Source: Pararhizobium sp. YC-54 (GTDB lineage: Bacteria > Pseudomonadota > Alphaproteobacteria > Rhizobiales > Rhizobiaceae). From it: a stretch of DNA of 64,000 nucleotides. Positions 54,629 to 62,857 of the stretch are shown piece after piece. The position numbers were made by a program, and so were the translations under genes. The notes beneath the pieces are model-generated. The model had not been told where the DNA came from. It saw only the letters and a list, made by a program, of their open reading frames with translations, and did no database searches. How positions within the stretch are numbered: the first letter of the stretch is position 1; every line of letters begins with the position of its first letter. The stretch covers positions 434,001-498,000 of the forward strand of contig NZ_JAOYTH010000001.1 in assembly GCF_025847205.1 (NCBI RefSeq), read 5' to 3'.

Positions 54629-54654
54629 AACCGGCTAGCAGGACTGAAGGTTCC
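54629..54654 (-). promoter_or_regulatory. EcfG/RpoE2-type promoter of the 53-residue protein gene
   Basis: On the minus strand, GGAAC (54654-54650), 17-base spacer, GGTT (54632-54629). The start codon at 54600 follows 28 bases later. Confidence 0.55.
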
Positions 54655-54690
54655 AAGATGACCGCGAATTGAAACGGGCTTGAATAGGAT

Positions 54691-54725
54691 ATCGGGACGC
54701 AGGAACCCGATTCCTGCGTCCCGAT
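54691..54725 (-). terminator. Long hairpin after the sugar-binding protein gene
   Basis: Fifteen-base perfect inverted repeat ATCGGGACGCAGGAA / TTCCTGCGTCCCGAT with a five-base loop, 17 bases after the stop codon. The T run is poor, so it may act by blocking 3' exonucleases as well as by termination. Confidence 0.7.
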
Positions 54726-54741
54726 CGAACATTCGCAACAA

Positions 54742-56052
54742 TCAGATATTGGCAAGCAGGTCGTTGATACGGCTCTCGGCGCTGCTAAGGGCTTCATCAA
54801 CGGTCTTGTCGCCGTTCACGGCTGCACCGACTTCTTCGCCGATAATGTCCTGAATGGCGAACTGGCGCTGGACGGCACCGGGCAGCGAGCGGCCGGTCTG
54901 AGCAATTTCCGCGATGTTGTCACGGTGCGGCAGCGACTTGAATTCCGGCATGTCGAAGACGGCCTTGACCGCCGGCAGGTGGCCGGTGCGAGCCCACTGG
55001 AAGTCGTTGTCGGCCAGGAACTTGAAGAGCTTGCCGACCGCTTCCGTCTGCTCCGGCGTGCGGTCCTTGTGGGGGAGAACCCAGCTGTGGCCGTCGGCAT
55101 AGGTGCTGTCGCGGCCCGGATAGAGCTGCGGAACCGGGTAGACGGTGTAACCCTTGGCAAGCGGCGTGCCTTCCTTTTCCGACTGGGCGACGAAATCGCC
55201 GATCAACCAGGTGCCGTTGACGGCAATACCACCATCGCCATTGGTGAATGCGGTGACCGCAGCAGCATAATCTAAGCCCGTCGTGGTCAGCCCTTCGTCC
55301 TTGATCTTCTTCATGAACTCGACAATGGTCTTGGCTTCCGGCGTGTTCAGCGTGATCTTGGCCGGGTCGGCGAAGAAGTCGGCGTTCTGCTGCTGCAGCA
55401 GCGTGTAGAGGACGCGGGCATAGGAGGCGGTCTCGTTGGCAAGGATCTGGACGAGGTAGGGCTTGCCGGTCTTTTCCTTGAACTGCTTGCCCTGGGCGAT
55501 CAATTCGTCGGCGGACGCCGGCAGGATCGGCGTGCCATCCGCGTTGACGAGGCCGGCCTGCTTCATCAGGTTCAGGTTGACGTGGAAGAGCATGGTCCAG
55601 TTATCGAACGGCAGGCCGAACATCTGGCCTTCCTTGGTGACGCCGCCGCGGGCCGCATCGGTGAAGCTGTCGGGCGAAATGCCCTGAGCCGATAGAACAT
55701 CGTCGATCGGATCGATCAGTCCGCGCGACTGGTAGTCGGAGATCGCCGAATAGTGCATCGAAACGACGTCCGGAGCCGCACCCGAAGCGAGCTGGGCGTT
55801 AAGCTGGTCGTAGCCCGGCCATTCGACGGTGGTCACATTGACGTCGATATCCGGATTGTCGGCCTCGAACTTGTTGACCAGCGAGGTAATGATGCCGCAT
55901 TCACCGACGGCCTTGGAAACGTCGGTGACGGTTGCGTAGTCCGCGTCGCAGGCGCCGAAGAAGCGCTGCAGCTCGATCTTGGTCTGGGCCTGGGCCGAGG
56001 TGGCGCAGGTCAGCGCAAGCAGGGCTGCCGTGCTGAGTAGAAAACGTCTCAT
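54742..56052 (-). CDS. Carbohydrate ABC transporter substrate-binding protein
   Basis: Periplasmic family 1 binding protein of a CUT1 importer. The 436-residue product has a signal peptide (about residues 1-22, TSAQA). The mature part begins KIELQRFFGACDADYATVTDVSKAVGECGIITSLVNKFEADNPDIDVN, with two cysteines that may pair. LASGAAPDVVSMHYSAISDYQSRGLIDPIDD and NGDGGIAVNGTWLIGDFVAQSE are typical. It is the last gene of the arabinofuranosidase operon, behind a strong hairpin, and so may be expressed at a higher level than the pore genes. An arabinose-containing oligosaccharide is the likely ligand, inferred from the GH51 neighbour. Confidence 0.9.
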   Translation of the reverse strand: MRRFLLSTAALLALTCATSAQAQTKIELQRFFGACDADYATVTDVSKAVGECGIITSLVNKFEADNPDIDVNVTTVEWPGYDQLNAQLASGAAPDVVSMHYSAISDYQSRGLIDPIDDVLSAQGISPDSFTDAARGGVTKEGQMFGLPFDNWTMLFHVNLNLMKQAGLVNADGTPILPASADELIAQGKQFKEKTGKPYLVQILANETASYARVLYTLLQQQNADFFADPAKITLNTPEAKTIVEFMKKIKDEGLTTTGLDYAAAVTAFTNGDGGIAVNGTWLIGDFVAQSEKEGTPLAKGYTVYPVPQLYPGRDSTYADGHSWVLPHKDRTPEQTEAVGKLFKFLADNDFQWARTGHLPAVKAVFDMPEFKSLPHRDNIAEIAQTGRSLPGAVQRQFAIQDIIGEEVGAAVNGDKTVDEALSSAESRINDLLANI

Positions 56053-56095
56053 GGTCTGTCTCTCCCTTTGAAGGGGCTCCCTGCCCCGTTGAAAC

Positions 56096-56125
56096 CTGCT
56101 GCGGCCATCCTCCCGGCCGCAGCAG
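56096..56125 (-). repeat. Perfect hairpin between permease and binding-protein genes
   Basis: CTGCTGCGGCC / GGCCGCAGCAG, an 11-base stem with an eight-base loop, four bases after the permease stop and 43 before the binding-protein start. Without a T run it is more likely an RNA-stability element giving excess binding protein. Confidence 0.7.
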
Positions 56126-56128
56126 CAG

Positions 56129-56980
56129 TCACTTCACAGCACCACCCGAAACCGCGGTAACGATATGGCGCTGGAAAATCACGTAGACGATCAGAACCGG
56201 CAGGCTGGCAAAGACCGCCTGGGCGCTGAGAAAGCCTAGTCCTTCGCTCTGGGCGAAATTGGTCTGGGACGAGGCGATGCCGATGGTGAGCGTGAACATC
56301 TCCTTCCTCGTGGCGGAGATCAGCGGCCACCAGTAATCGTTCCAGGCATGCAGGAAGGTGAAGATGCCGAGCGTTGCCTGGGCCGGCAGCGTTAAGGGCA
56401 GAAGCACCCTCCAGAAAATGCGCAGCGGCGATGCATTGTCGAGCAGCGCTGCCTCGTCAATCTCCTTGGGGATCGCCTTGAAGAACTGGGTCATCAGGAA
56501 GACCCCGAAGGCAGACGAAAGGCCCGGCAGGATCAGTCCGACATAGGAGTTGTGCAGCCCGAACCAGTTGAACATCTGGTGACGGGCGATGATGACCGCC
56601 TGTTCCGGCACGGCAAGGCCGAACAGCACGATGACGAAGATCGTCTTGCGGAACGGAAATTCGAGGCGGGCAAAGGCATAGCCGGCAAGCGACGACAGCA
56701 CGAGCACGCCGAAAGTTTGTCCAATCGCAACCACGAGGCTGTTGAAGAACCAGCCGAAGGCCTGCGACGAATAGAGGATGTTGACGTAGTTGGCGAGCGT
56801 GTAGGGCAGCGCGAAGACGGATTCCGTGCCGAGCATCAGCTCCTTGTTGTCCTTGATCGACAGGCCGACGAGCCAGGCGACGGGCGCCATCATCACGATC
56901 GAGAGGGCAATGGCGATCGTCAGAAGGGTACGGTTGGCGGTCAGTCCTTCGGGACGATAGGTTGATTGATCCGTGGTCAT
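56129..56980 (-). CDS. Carbohydrate ABC transporter permease (MalG-like)
   Basis: Inner-membrane pore subunit of a CUT1 importer, 283 residues with six spans. The EAA loop reads EIDEAALLDNASPLRIFWRVLLPLTLPA near residue 185. ATG 56980 is decided by the four-base overlap (ATGA) with the preceding permease; the frame is open far upstream, but that extension lies inside the other permease gene in another frame. Confidence 0.92.
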   Translation of the reverse strand: MTTDQSTYRPEGLTANRTLLTIAIALSIVMMAPVAWLVGLSIKDNKELMLGTESVFALPYTLANYVNILYSSQAFGWFFNSLVVAIGQTFGVLVLSSLAGYAFARLEFPFRKTIFVIVLFGLAVPEQAVIIARHQMFNWFGLHNSYVGLILPGLSSAFGVFLMTQFFKAIPKEIDEAALLDNASPLRIFWRVLLPLTLPAQATLGIFTFLHAWNDYWWPLISATRKEMFTLTIGIASSQTNFAQSEGLGFLSAQAVFASLPVLIVYVIFQRHIVTAVSGGAVK

Positions 56981-57858
56981 TCGGCAGCCTCCGACTTGCG
57001 GGTCGAGACGATATATTGGGCCATCGCCGCGACCAGAATGATGAGGAACAGAAACTCGGAGGCTGCGGCTGCCTTGCCGACATCCCAGCGCACGAAACCC
57101 ACCTCGTAGATATACATGACCAGCGGGCGGGACGATCCGTTCGGGCCGCCATTGGTCATCAGCTGCGCCTGACCAAAGAGCTGAAACTGCATGACGATCT
57201 GGATGATCGTCACCAGCATGATCGTGCGGGCGATCGACGGCAGGGTGACGCGGGTGAGCACCCGCCAGGGGCTGGCGTTGTCGAGAGCGGCTGCCTCGTA
57301 GAGATCGTTGGGGATCTGCTGCAGGGCCGCAAGGAACAGCATCATCGGCAGGCCGAGGCACCACCAGACGGTGGCGACGCCGACGGAAAACAGCGACCAG
57401 CCGCTTGTCGAAAGAAAGTTGACCGGCTGTACCCCGAATGCTTCGGAAGCCACCGCCAGGAGCCCATCGCCGGGAATGAAGACGAAACGCCAGATCAGCG
57501 TCACGATCGTCACCGACAACACGGAAGACGAGAAGAACAGGCCGCGCAGGAACGAGGTCGTTCGCGTCGTCCTGTTGAGGGCAAGCGCCAGAAACAGTCC
57601 GAGCGCCACCAGTGCGGGAACGCTGACAACAACGAAGACGATGGTGTTGCGCAGCGCTTGCAAAAAGACCGGATCGGCCAGCACCCGCGCGTAGTTTCCG
57701 AAGCCGACGAAGCGGCCGGGGCCGAAAAGATCGACCTTGTGCAGGCTCAGCCACGCCCCCCAGACGAGCGGGAAGACAAGAAGCACCAGAAAGACGGACA
57801 GATACGGGAGAACGAAGAGGCCGTTGCTCCACTGGCTGCGGCGATAGCTCTCGGCCAT
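56977..57858 (-). CDS. Carbohydrate ABC transporter permease (MalF-like)
   Basis: Partner pore subunit, 293 residues with six spans. The start RSQWSNGLFVLPYLSVFLVLLVFPLVWGAWLSL is the usual first span, and the EAA loop is DLYEAAALDNASPWRVLTRVTLPSIA near residue 195. It begins one base after the ATPase stop codon and overlaps the next permease by four bases. Confidence 0.92.
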   Translation of the reverse strand: MAESYRRSQWSNGLFVLPYLSVFLVLLVFPLVWGAWLSLHKVDLFGPGRFVGFGNYARVLADPVFLQALRNTIVFVVVSVPALVALGLFLALALNRTTRTTSFLRGLFFSSSVLSVTIVTLIWRFVFIPGDGLLAVASEAFGVQPVNFLSTSGWSLFSVGVATVWWCLGLPMMLFLAALQQIPNDLYEAAALDNASPWRVLTRVTLPSIARTIMLVTIIQIVMQFQLFGQAQLMTNGGPNGSSRPLVMYIYEVGFVRWDVGKAAAASEFLFLIILVAAMAQYIVSTRKSEAAE

Positions 57859-57859
57859 G

Positions 57860-58957
57860 TCAGTCGCCCTCCGAGTGGTGGGCGATGCCGGCAGCGTCGA
57901 AGAGGTGAAGCGCGGAGGTGTCGAGCGCGATCTGCAGGATATCGCCGATACGCGCTTCGCTGCGTCCGTCGGTTTCAGCCGTCAGCTTCGTGCCATCCGT
58001 GAGATGGCCGTAGATCAGCGTGCGATCGCCAAGCCGCTCCACGACTTCGGCCGTGAGCGGAATGCCCGTCTGGCCCGCCGGCAGCACGATGATATCTTCA
58101 GCGCGGATGCCGAGGCTTGCTCCCTCAGGCGAAAAGCGCGACGGCAGGCGGAATGTGGCATGGATATCACCAAGACCGCTGGTACCAATTGTTATCGTAT
58201 CGCCATTGCCCGTCACGCTCGTGAGCGGCACGAAGTTCATTGCCGGCGAACCGACGAAGCCGGCGACGAAGCGGCTTGCCGGGCGCTGATAAATTTCCAT
58301 CGGCGTGCCGATCTGCTCGATCTTGCGGTTGTGCATGATGACGATGCGGTCGGCGAGCGTCATGGCTTCCACCTGATCATGCGTCACGAAGATCATCGTG
58401 CTGCCGAGGCGGGCGTGCAGCTGGGCAAGTTCCAGCCGGGTGCGTCCGCGAAGGGCGGCATCGAGGTTCGACAATGGCTCGTCGAACAGGAAGGCTTTCG
58501 GTTCCTTGACGATGGCGCGGCCGATCGCCACGCGCTGGCGCTGGCCGCCGGAGAGTTTTGCCGGCTTGCGCGCGAGCAGATGGGCAATTTCGAGCGTCGC
58601 GGCCGCCTGCTGGACGCGGCGCTCGATCTCGCCCTTGGGCAGGCCGATGTTTTCGAGCCCGAAGGACATGTTCTGGGCGACGGTCATATGCGGATAGAGC
58701 GCATAGGACTGGAAGACCATGGCGACGCCGCGTTTACCCGGCGGCAGCGTATCGACGCGCTGTTCGCCCACCGAGATCGTGCCGTCCGTCACGTCCTCCA
58801 GACCTGCAATCATCCTGAGCAGCGTGGACTTGCCGCAGCCCGAGGGCCCAAGGAAGACGACGAACTCGCCTGCCGTGATCGACAGCGAAATGTCGTCCAG
58901 CACGGAGAGCGCGCCGTAGCGCTTGGTGACGTTGGTTATTTCGATCGATGCCGACAT
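57860..58957 (-). CDS. Carbohydrate ABC transporter ATP-binding protein (UgpC/MalK-like)
   Basis: Energy-coupling subunit, 365 residues. Walker A is GPSGCGKST near residue 39, signature LSGGQRQRVAIGRAI near 135, Walker B FLFDEPLSNLDAALR near 155 and the switch His in FVTHDQVEAM near 190. A C-terminal TOBE-like regulatory domain starts near 240. It lies 26 bases after the arabinofuranosidase gene and may also serve other CUT1 importers. Confidence 0.94.
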   Translation of the reverse strand: MSASIEITNVTKRYGALSVLDDISLSITAGEFVVFLGPSGCGKSTLLRMIAGLEDVTDGTISVGEQRVDTLPPGKRGVAMVFQSYALYPHMTVAQNMSFGLENIGLPKGEIERRVQQAAATLEIAHLLARKPAKLSGGQRQRVAIGRAIVKEPKAFLFDEPLSNLDAALRGRTRLELAQLHARLGSTMIFVTHDQVEAMTLADRIVIMHNRKIEQIGTPMEIYQRPASRFVAGFVGSPAMNFVPLTSVTGNGDTITIGTSGLGDIHATFRLPSRFSPEGASLGIRAEDIIVLPAGQTGIPLTAEVVERLGDRTLIYGHLTDGTKLTAETDGRSEARIGDILQIALDTSALHLFDAAGIAHHSEGD

Positions 58958-58983
58958 GGTTCCTCCTCCCCGTCGTTTCAGCC

Positions 58984-60492
58984 TTACGCGCCGAGCCGGA
59001 TCATCCGGTAGCTCAGCGGCGCGATGCTGGCGACGAGACGGCCACCGGCTGTCGATGCGCCTGAACCGTCCCGCGGCTCGATCTCTTCACGCTCCGGTCC
59101 GTTGACGGCGCGCAGGTCGTGGCCCTCCATGACCTTGTCCATGATCACCCTGCGGTCGCCGAAACCTTCCAGCGAGAGAACAAGTTCGACCGCATCCGTC
59201 TGGTGGCGGTTGACGATGAAGAACGTGAGCGCGCCATCGGCCTCGGTCTCGACGGCGGAGATGTCGAGATAGGAGACGTTTTCGGCGAAGGCAGTCGAAT
59301 AGCCCGGGCAATCCAGCGCCAGCTGCAGAGCCTTGCCGCGGCCGTAGCGCGAGGCATAGGCATAGGGGAAGAATGTGGTCTGGCGCCAGGCCGGGCCGCC
59401 CGGCACGGTCATGATCGGCGCAATGACGTTGACGAGCTGCGCCAGGCAACCGACCTTCACCACATCCGAGCGGCGGATGAAGGTGTTGAGGATGCAGCCG
59501 ACCTGCAGGACGTCCTCGAAATTGTAGATGTCTTCGAGCAGCGCCGGCGCATGCGGCCAACCGTCATGGCCTTCCAGCACCTTCCGGTCGGCGTCGCGGG
59601 AATGGTACCAGACGTTCCACTCGTCGAAGCTGATATAGACATCCTTCTTGGAGCGCTTCTTCGCCTTGGTATAGGTGATAACGCCGGCGATGGTGGCGAT
59701 ATAGTCGTCGAGACGGGCGTTCTGCGCCAGATAATCGGCGGTGTTGCCCGCGTGATTGTCGAAATACATGTGCAGGCTGATGTAGTCGATGGAATCATAG
59801 GTGTAGTCGAGAACCGTTGCTTCCCACGCCGGATAGGTCGGCATCTTCGGCGACGAGGAGCCGCAGACGACGAGCTCGATCGACTTGTCGAAGGCGCGCA
59901 TGGCCTTGGCGGTCTCAAACGCGATGCGGCCGTATTCTTCCGCCGTCTTCTGGCCGATCTGCCAGGGACCGTCCATCTCGTTGCCGAGGCACCACATCTT
60001 GACGTTCCAGGGCTCTTCCCGGCCGTTCTTGCGGCGAAGATCCGACCAGTAGCTGCCGCCCGGGTGATTGACATATTCAAGGAAGGCGCGAGCAGAATCG
60101 AGGCCGCGGGAGCCGAGATTGACAGCGAGCATCATGTCGGTGTTCGCCGCTTGCGCCCAGTCGGCGAATTCGTGGATGCCGACATGATTGCTCTCGGAGC
60201 TGTGCCAGGCGAGGTCGAGGCGCACGGGACGCTGCTCGCGCGGGCCGATGCCGTCTTCCCAATTGTAGGCCGAAACGAAGTTGCCGCCCGGATAACGTAC
60301 GATCGGAACGTCGGCTTCACGAACCAGATCGATGACGTCCTGGCGCATGCCGTTCTTGTCGGCAGTCGGATGCTCCGGCTCATAGATGCCCGAATAGACG
60401 GCCCGGCCGAGATGTTCGACGAACGAGCCGTAAAGGCGTGGATCAATAGTACCGATGACGTAACCGCTGTGAACGGTGCCGACTGCGCGCAT
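58984..60492 (-). CDS. GH51 alpha-L-arabinofuranosidase
   Basis: Cytoplasmic glycoside hydrolase that removes terminal alpha-L-arabinofuranosyl units from imported oligosaccharides. The 502-residue product matches family 51. It has IDPRLYGSFVEHLGRAVYSGIYEP near the N terminus, the acid/base Glu in WCLGNEMDGPWQIG near residue 173, and the nucleophile Glu in ISFDEWNVWYH near 293. ATG 60492 (MRAVGTVHSGYVIG) is chosen; the frame is open to 60570 but that would cross the operator. No signal peptide. It is the first gene of the uptake operon, with an operator 15-33 bases before the start. Confidence 0.95.
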   Translation of the reverse strand: MRAVGTVHSGYVIGTIDPRLYGSFVEHLGRAVYSGIYEPEHPTADKNGMRQDVIDLVREADVPIVRYPGGNFVSAYNWEDGIGPREQRPVRLDLAWHSSESNHVGIHEFADWAQAANTDMMLAVNLGSRGLDSARAFLEYVNHPGGSYWSDLRRKNGREEPWNVKMWCLGNEMDGPWQIGQKTAEEYGRIAFETAKAMRAFDKSIELVVCGSSSPKMPTYPAWEATVLDYTYDSIDYISLHMYFDNHAGNTADYLAQNARLDDYIATIAGVITYTKAKKRSKKDVYISFDEWNVWYHSRDADRKVLEGHDGWPHAPALLEDIYNFEDVLQVGCILNTFIRRSDVVKVGCLAQLVNVIAPIMTVPGGPAWRQTTFFPYAYASRYGRGKALQLALDCPGYSTAFAENVSYLDISAVETEADGALTFFIVNRHQTDAVELVLSLEGFGDRRVIMDKVMEGHDLRAVNGPEREEIEPRDGSGASTAGGRLVASIAPLSYRMIRLGA

Positions 60493-60506
60493 GCTTACCT
60501 CCCTGC

Positions 60507-60525
60507 ATATCTGAAAATCAGATAT
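60507..60525. promoter_or_regulatory. Operator before the arabinofuranosidase operon
   Basis: ATATCTGAAAATCAGATAT is a perfect palindrome (8-base arms, AAA centre). A near-identical 19-base site lies before the regulator gene at 61557-61575, so both are probably bound by that ArsR-type regulator. Confidence 0.72.
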
Positions 60526-60607
60526 ATATCCTTTTGTCGGATACAATACACACGATTGAGCCACCGTCAACCCGGTTTCGGAGTATCGAGGACAGGAATG
60601 GAGGAGG

Positions 60608-61528
60608 TCAGGTCTTCAGGCGCAGAACGATGTCCTGGTCGTAATTGCCGAAGCCGCGGCCGAAAATATTGATTCCGCCGGGATGTTCGGCGGTTTCCGG
60701 CACTTCGATGCGAAGCCGGATCGAACGATGTTCAAGCAGGTCGAGATCGGCAAGGCTCGTATCGGAAATCCTGATCCCGTCGATGAAAGTGCCATTGTCC
60801 GTCACGCGGAAATATTTGAGAACGCCGTATTGGCTGCCCCTGAGCTTCCACCAGTCTGGCGTGTACTTTCCCCGCCGGTCGCCGAAATCGCCGGGTGAAG
60901 TCCAGACGCCGATGCTCTTGCCGTTGATGGAGAGCGTGATGTCGGAAGGCCAGTTGTCGGAGGTGCCGGGAACCTCGGAGGAAAGTTCGAGAACGACCTC
61001 CAGCTCCTTGACCTCGGCGCCCTTGATGCGGGCGTTATTGGGGAACTGGTAATCGACATAACCCCTTGTAAACCATAGAAGTCCGGCCTTCATCCGGTCC
61101 GGGGCGAGGAATGTGTCGGGGCTGTCGAGATAGCCGATGATGCCGTCACGCGAGCACATGCCGCAAGGAGCGGCAACCTCATAGCCGCTATAGAGACCGA
61201 CAGGCATGGCGACCTCGATCACCTCCTGGCCGGTCTTGGCCGGGCTTGCAAAGGAAAGCACGATTTCCTCATGCACGACATGACAGACTTTCTGGCTACC
61301 CTTGCGCGCCTTGGACACCTCGGTGCGGATCAACCCCGCCTCCTCCAGCAGGTTAAGGTGGGTCGATGTGGTCGATTGCGGCAAGTCGAGCGCTTCGGCA
61401 ATTTCGTTGACGTTGAGCGCCCCCCGGGCATGCAGCAGTTCCAGCATGGAAAGCCGCGCAGGCGCCGCAAGGCATTTGAGAACCTCCTTGCCGTCCTCCG
61501 GACCAATCATCAGAAATCGCGTACTCAT
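60608..61528 (-). CDS. ArsR-type HTH regulator fused to a 200-residue C-terminal domain
   Basis: Probable regulator of the arabinofuranosidase operon. The 306-residue product has a winged-helix ArsR domain (residues about 14-80, LKCLAAPARLSMLELLHARGALNVNEIAEALDLPQSTTSTHLNLLEEAGLI). It lacks the usual short ArsR size and metal-binding pattern. The rest (about 100-306) is Gly/Asp/Trp-rich and beta-strand-like (SDITLSINGKSIGVWTSPGDFGDRRGKYTPDWW), with a CGMC cysteine pair near 122. I infer a sugar-sensing jelly-roll-like domain, but name no family. It is divergent from nothing, lies 115 bases before the glycosidase and carries its own operator. Confidence 0.82.
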   Translation of the reverse strand: MSTRFLMIGPEDGKEVLKCLAAPARLSMLELLHARGALNVNEIAEALDLPQSTTSTHLNLLEEAGLIRTEVSKARKGSQKVCHVVHEEIVLSFASPAKTGQEVIEVAMPVGLYSGYEVAAPCGMCSRDGIIGYLDSPDTFLAPDRMKAGLLWFTRGYVDYQFPNNARIKGAEVKELEVVLELSSEVPGTSDNWPSDITLSINGKSIGVWTSPGDFGDRRGKYTPDWWKLRGSQYGVLKYFRVTDNGTFIDGIRISDTSLADLDLLEHRSIRLRIEVPETAEHPGGINIFGRGFGNYDQDIVLRLKT

Positions 61529-61556
61529 ATATCCTCCTCGAATGCGAAGTTGATGT

Positions 61557-61575
61557 GTATCAGAAAACTAGATAC
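61557..61575. promoter_or_regulatory. Operator before the ArsR-type regulator gene
   Basis: GTATCAGAAAACTAGATAC aligns with the site at 60507-60525 as TATCwGAAAAyyAGATA. It ends 29 bases before the regulator start, which points to autoregulation. Confidence 0.65.
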
Positions 61576-61724
61576 GGTCAATGCCTGTTGGTGAGGAGCG
61601 CACCTGCGCGCATGCAGAATGGCTCCGAGCGCGCTTGCGCCAGCGATCCAACACCCCACCGATTTTCGAACCAGGCACACATGCCTGCAAAGGGCGGCCC
61701 CTGTCCTACCAATCAACGATCCCA

Positions 61725-61742
61725 TGAGAAAACGTTTTCTCA
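61725..61742. promoter_or_regulatory. LacI-type operator 1
   Basis: TGAGAAAACGTTTTCTCA is a perfect 18-base palindrome with the central CG typical of LacI/PurR sites. A TTGACA -35-like element follows directly at 61744-61749. Confidence 0.8.
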
Positions 61743-61756
61743 CTTGACAATAACCT

Positions 61757-61774
61757 TGGTAAAAGGTTTTCTCA
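61757..61774. promoter_or_regulatory. LacI-type operator 2
   Basis: TGGTAAAAGGTTTTCTCA matches operator 1 at 15 of 18 positions and starts 32 bases after it (three helical turns), just before the ribosome site of the lacI-type gene. Confidence 0.65.
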
Positions 61775-61795
61775 TCGCAGCTGAGGGAGGACGTT

Positions 61796-62815
61796 CTGGA
61801 GATCGCGGGAGCAAGGAAACGGATTACCATTCACGACGTTGCGGCTGCGGCCGGCGTCAGCATTTCGACCGCGTCGAAAGCGCTGAACAACAACGGGCGC
61901 ATGGGAGACGAGACCCGCGAGCGGGTCAAGCGCGTGGCAGGCGAGATCGGCTTCCGTCCGAACGCCCTTGCCCGTGGTCTGCTCAGCAAACGCAGCTTCA
62001 CCATTGGACTTCTGACCAACGATACCTACGGCCGCTTCACCTTGCCGGTGATGGCCGGAATCTCGGAGGCGCTGGTCGATCATGGTGTCTCGGTTTTCCT
62101 GTGTGCGATCGAGGACGATCCGGCACTAGGCCAAATCCATGTCGAGGCCATGCTCGACAAGCAGGTCGATGGCATCATCGCCACCGGCAAGCGGCTCGAC
62201 AGGCGGCTGCCCGTCGATCTCTCCAACCTGCCGGTCCCGGTGGTCTACGCTTTTACCGAAGGCACGCCGGACAGCGTCACGTTCCGCTCCGACGATGCGC
62301 ACGGCGCAACGCTTGCAGTGGAATGGCTCCTGCAGATCGGGCGGCGGCGGATCGTTCACATCACCGGGCCGAAAGATTTCTTTTCGGTGCATGAACGCGC
62401 CGATGCCTACAGCCAAGCGGCGGGTAGCGCCGAGCCGGTGATGTATGGCGTCTGGTCGGAAAGCTGGGGCCATGAGGCGATCGCCGAAATCTGGAATAGA
62501 CCCGGAGAAAAACCGGATGCCCTCTTCTGCGGCAACGACCAGATCGCCCGCGGCGCAGTGGACGCCCTGCGCGAGCGCGGCATCAGGGTGCCGGACGATG
62601 TGTCCGTCATCGGCTTCGACAATTGGGAGATTGTCGCAGCGCAGACGCGGCCGCCGCTGACGACGGTGGACATGGAATTGAAGGAACTGGGGCGGCAGGC
62701 GGGATTGACCGTTCTGGCGCTCGCAGAGGGACGGCCTGTCGAGCCGGGAGTGAGGAAACTGCCATGCCGGCTGGTTGTCCGGCAGTCATGCGGGAGCAAA
62801 ACCCCGAGGGAATGA
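61796..62815 (+). CDS. LacI-family transcriptional regulator, probable CTG start
   Basis: Sugar-responsive repressor. The N-terminal helix-turn-helix is RITIHDVAAAAGVSISTASKALNNNGRMGDETRERVKRVAGEIGFRPNALARGL, followed by a periplasmic-binding-protein-like core with GFDNWEIVAAQTRPPLTTVD near residue 270. The first in-frame ATG (61901) would remove most of the HTH. The only start that keeps it with a ribosome site is CTG 61796, five bases after GAGGGAGG (61783-61790), giving 339 residues. Tandem operators before it suggest autoregulation, and the sugar-binding gene 42 bases downstream is its likely target. Confidence 0.88.
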   Translation: MEIAGARKRITIHDVAAAAGVSISTASKALNNNGRMGDETRERVKRVAGEIGFRPNALARGLLSKRSFTIGLLTNDTYGRFTLPVMAGISEALVDHGVSVFLCAIEDDPALGQIHVEAMLDKQVDGIIATGKRLDRRLPVDLSNLPVPVVYAFTEGTPDSVTFRSDDAHGATLAVEWLLQIGRRRIVHITGPKDFFSVHERADAYSQAAGSAEPVMYGVWSESWGHEAIAEIWNRPGEKPDALFCGNDQIARGAVDALRERGIRVPDDVSVIGFDNWEIVAAQTRPPLTTVDMELKELGRQAGLTVLALAEGRPVEPGVRKLPCRLVVRQSCGSKTPRE

Positions 62816-62857
62816 ACAAGGCGCCAGAGGAGATGGCGCCATATTGGGAGGAGTGTC

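Noticed and set aside
47447..54741. A genomic island bounded by duplicated tRNA-Lys ends
   Set aside because: I found no second copy of the tRNA 3' segment and no integrase gene in the window, so element boundaries cannot be claimed.
56962..58002. A 346-codon plus-strand frame opposite the sugar permease genes
   Set aside because: Gln/Arg/Glu-rich shadow; the minus-strand permeases have clear EAA loops and membrane spans.
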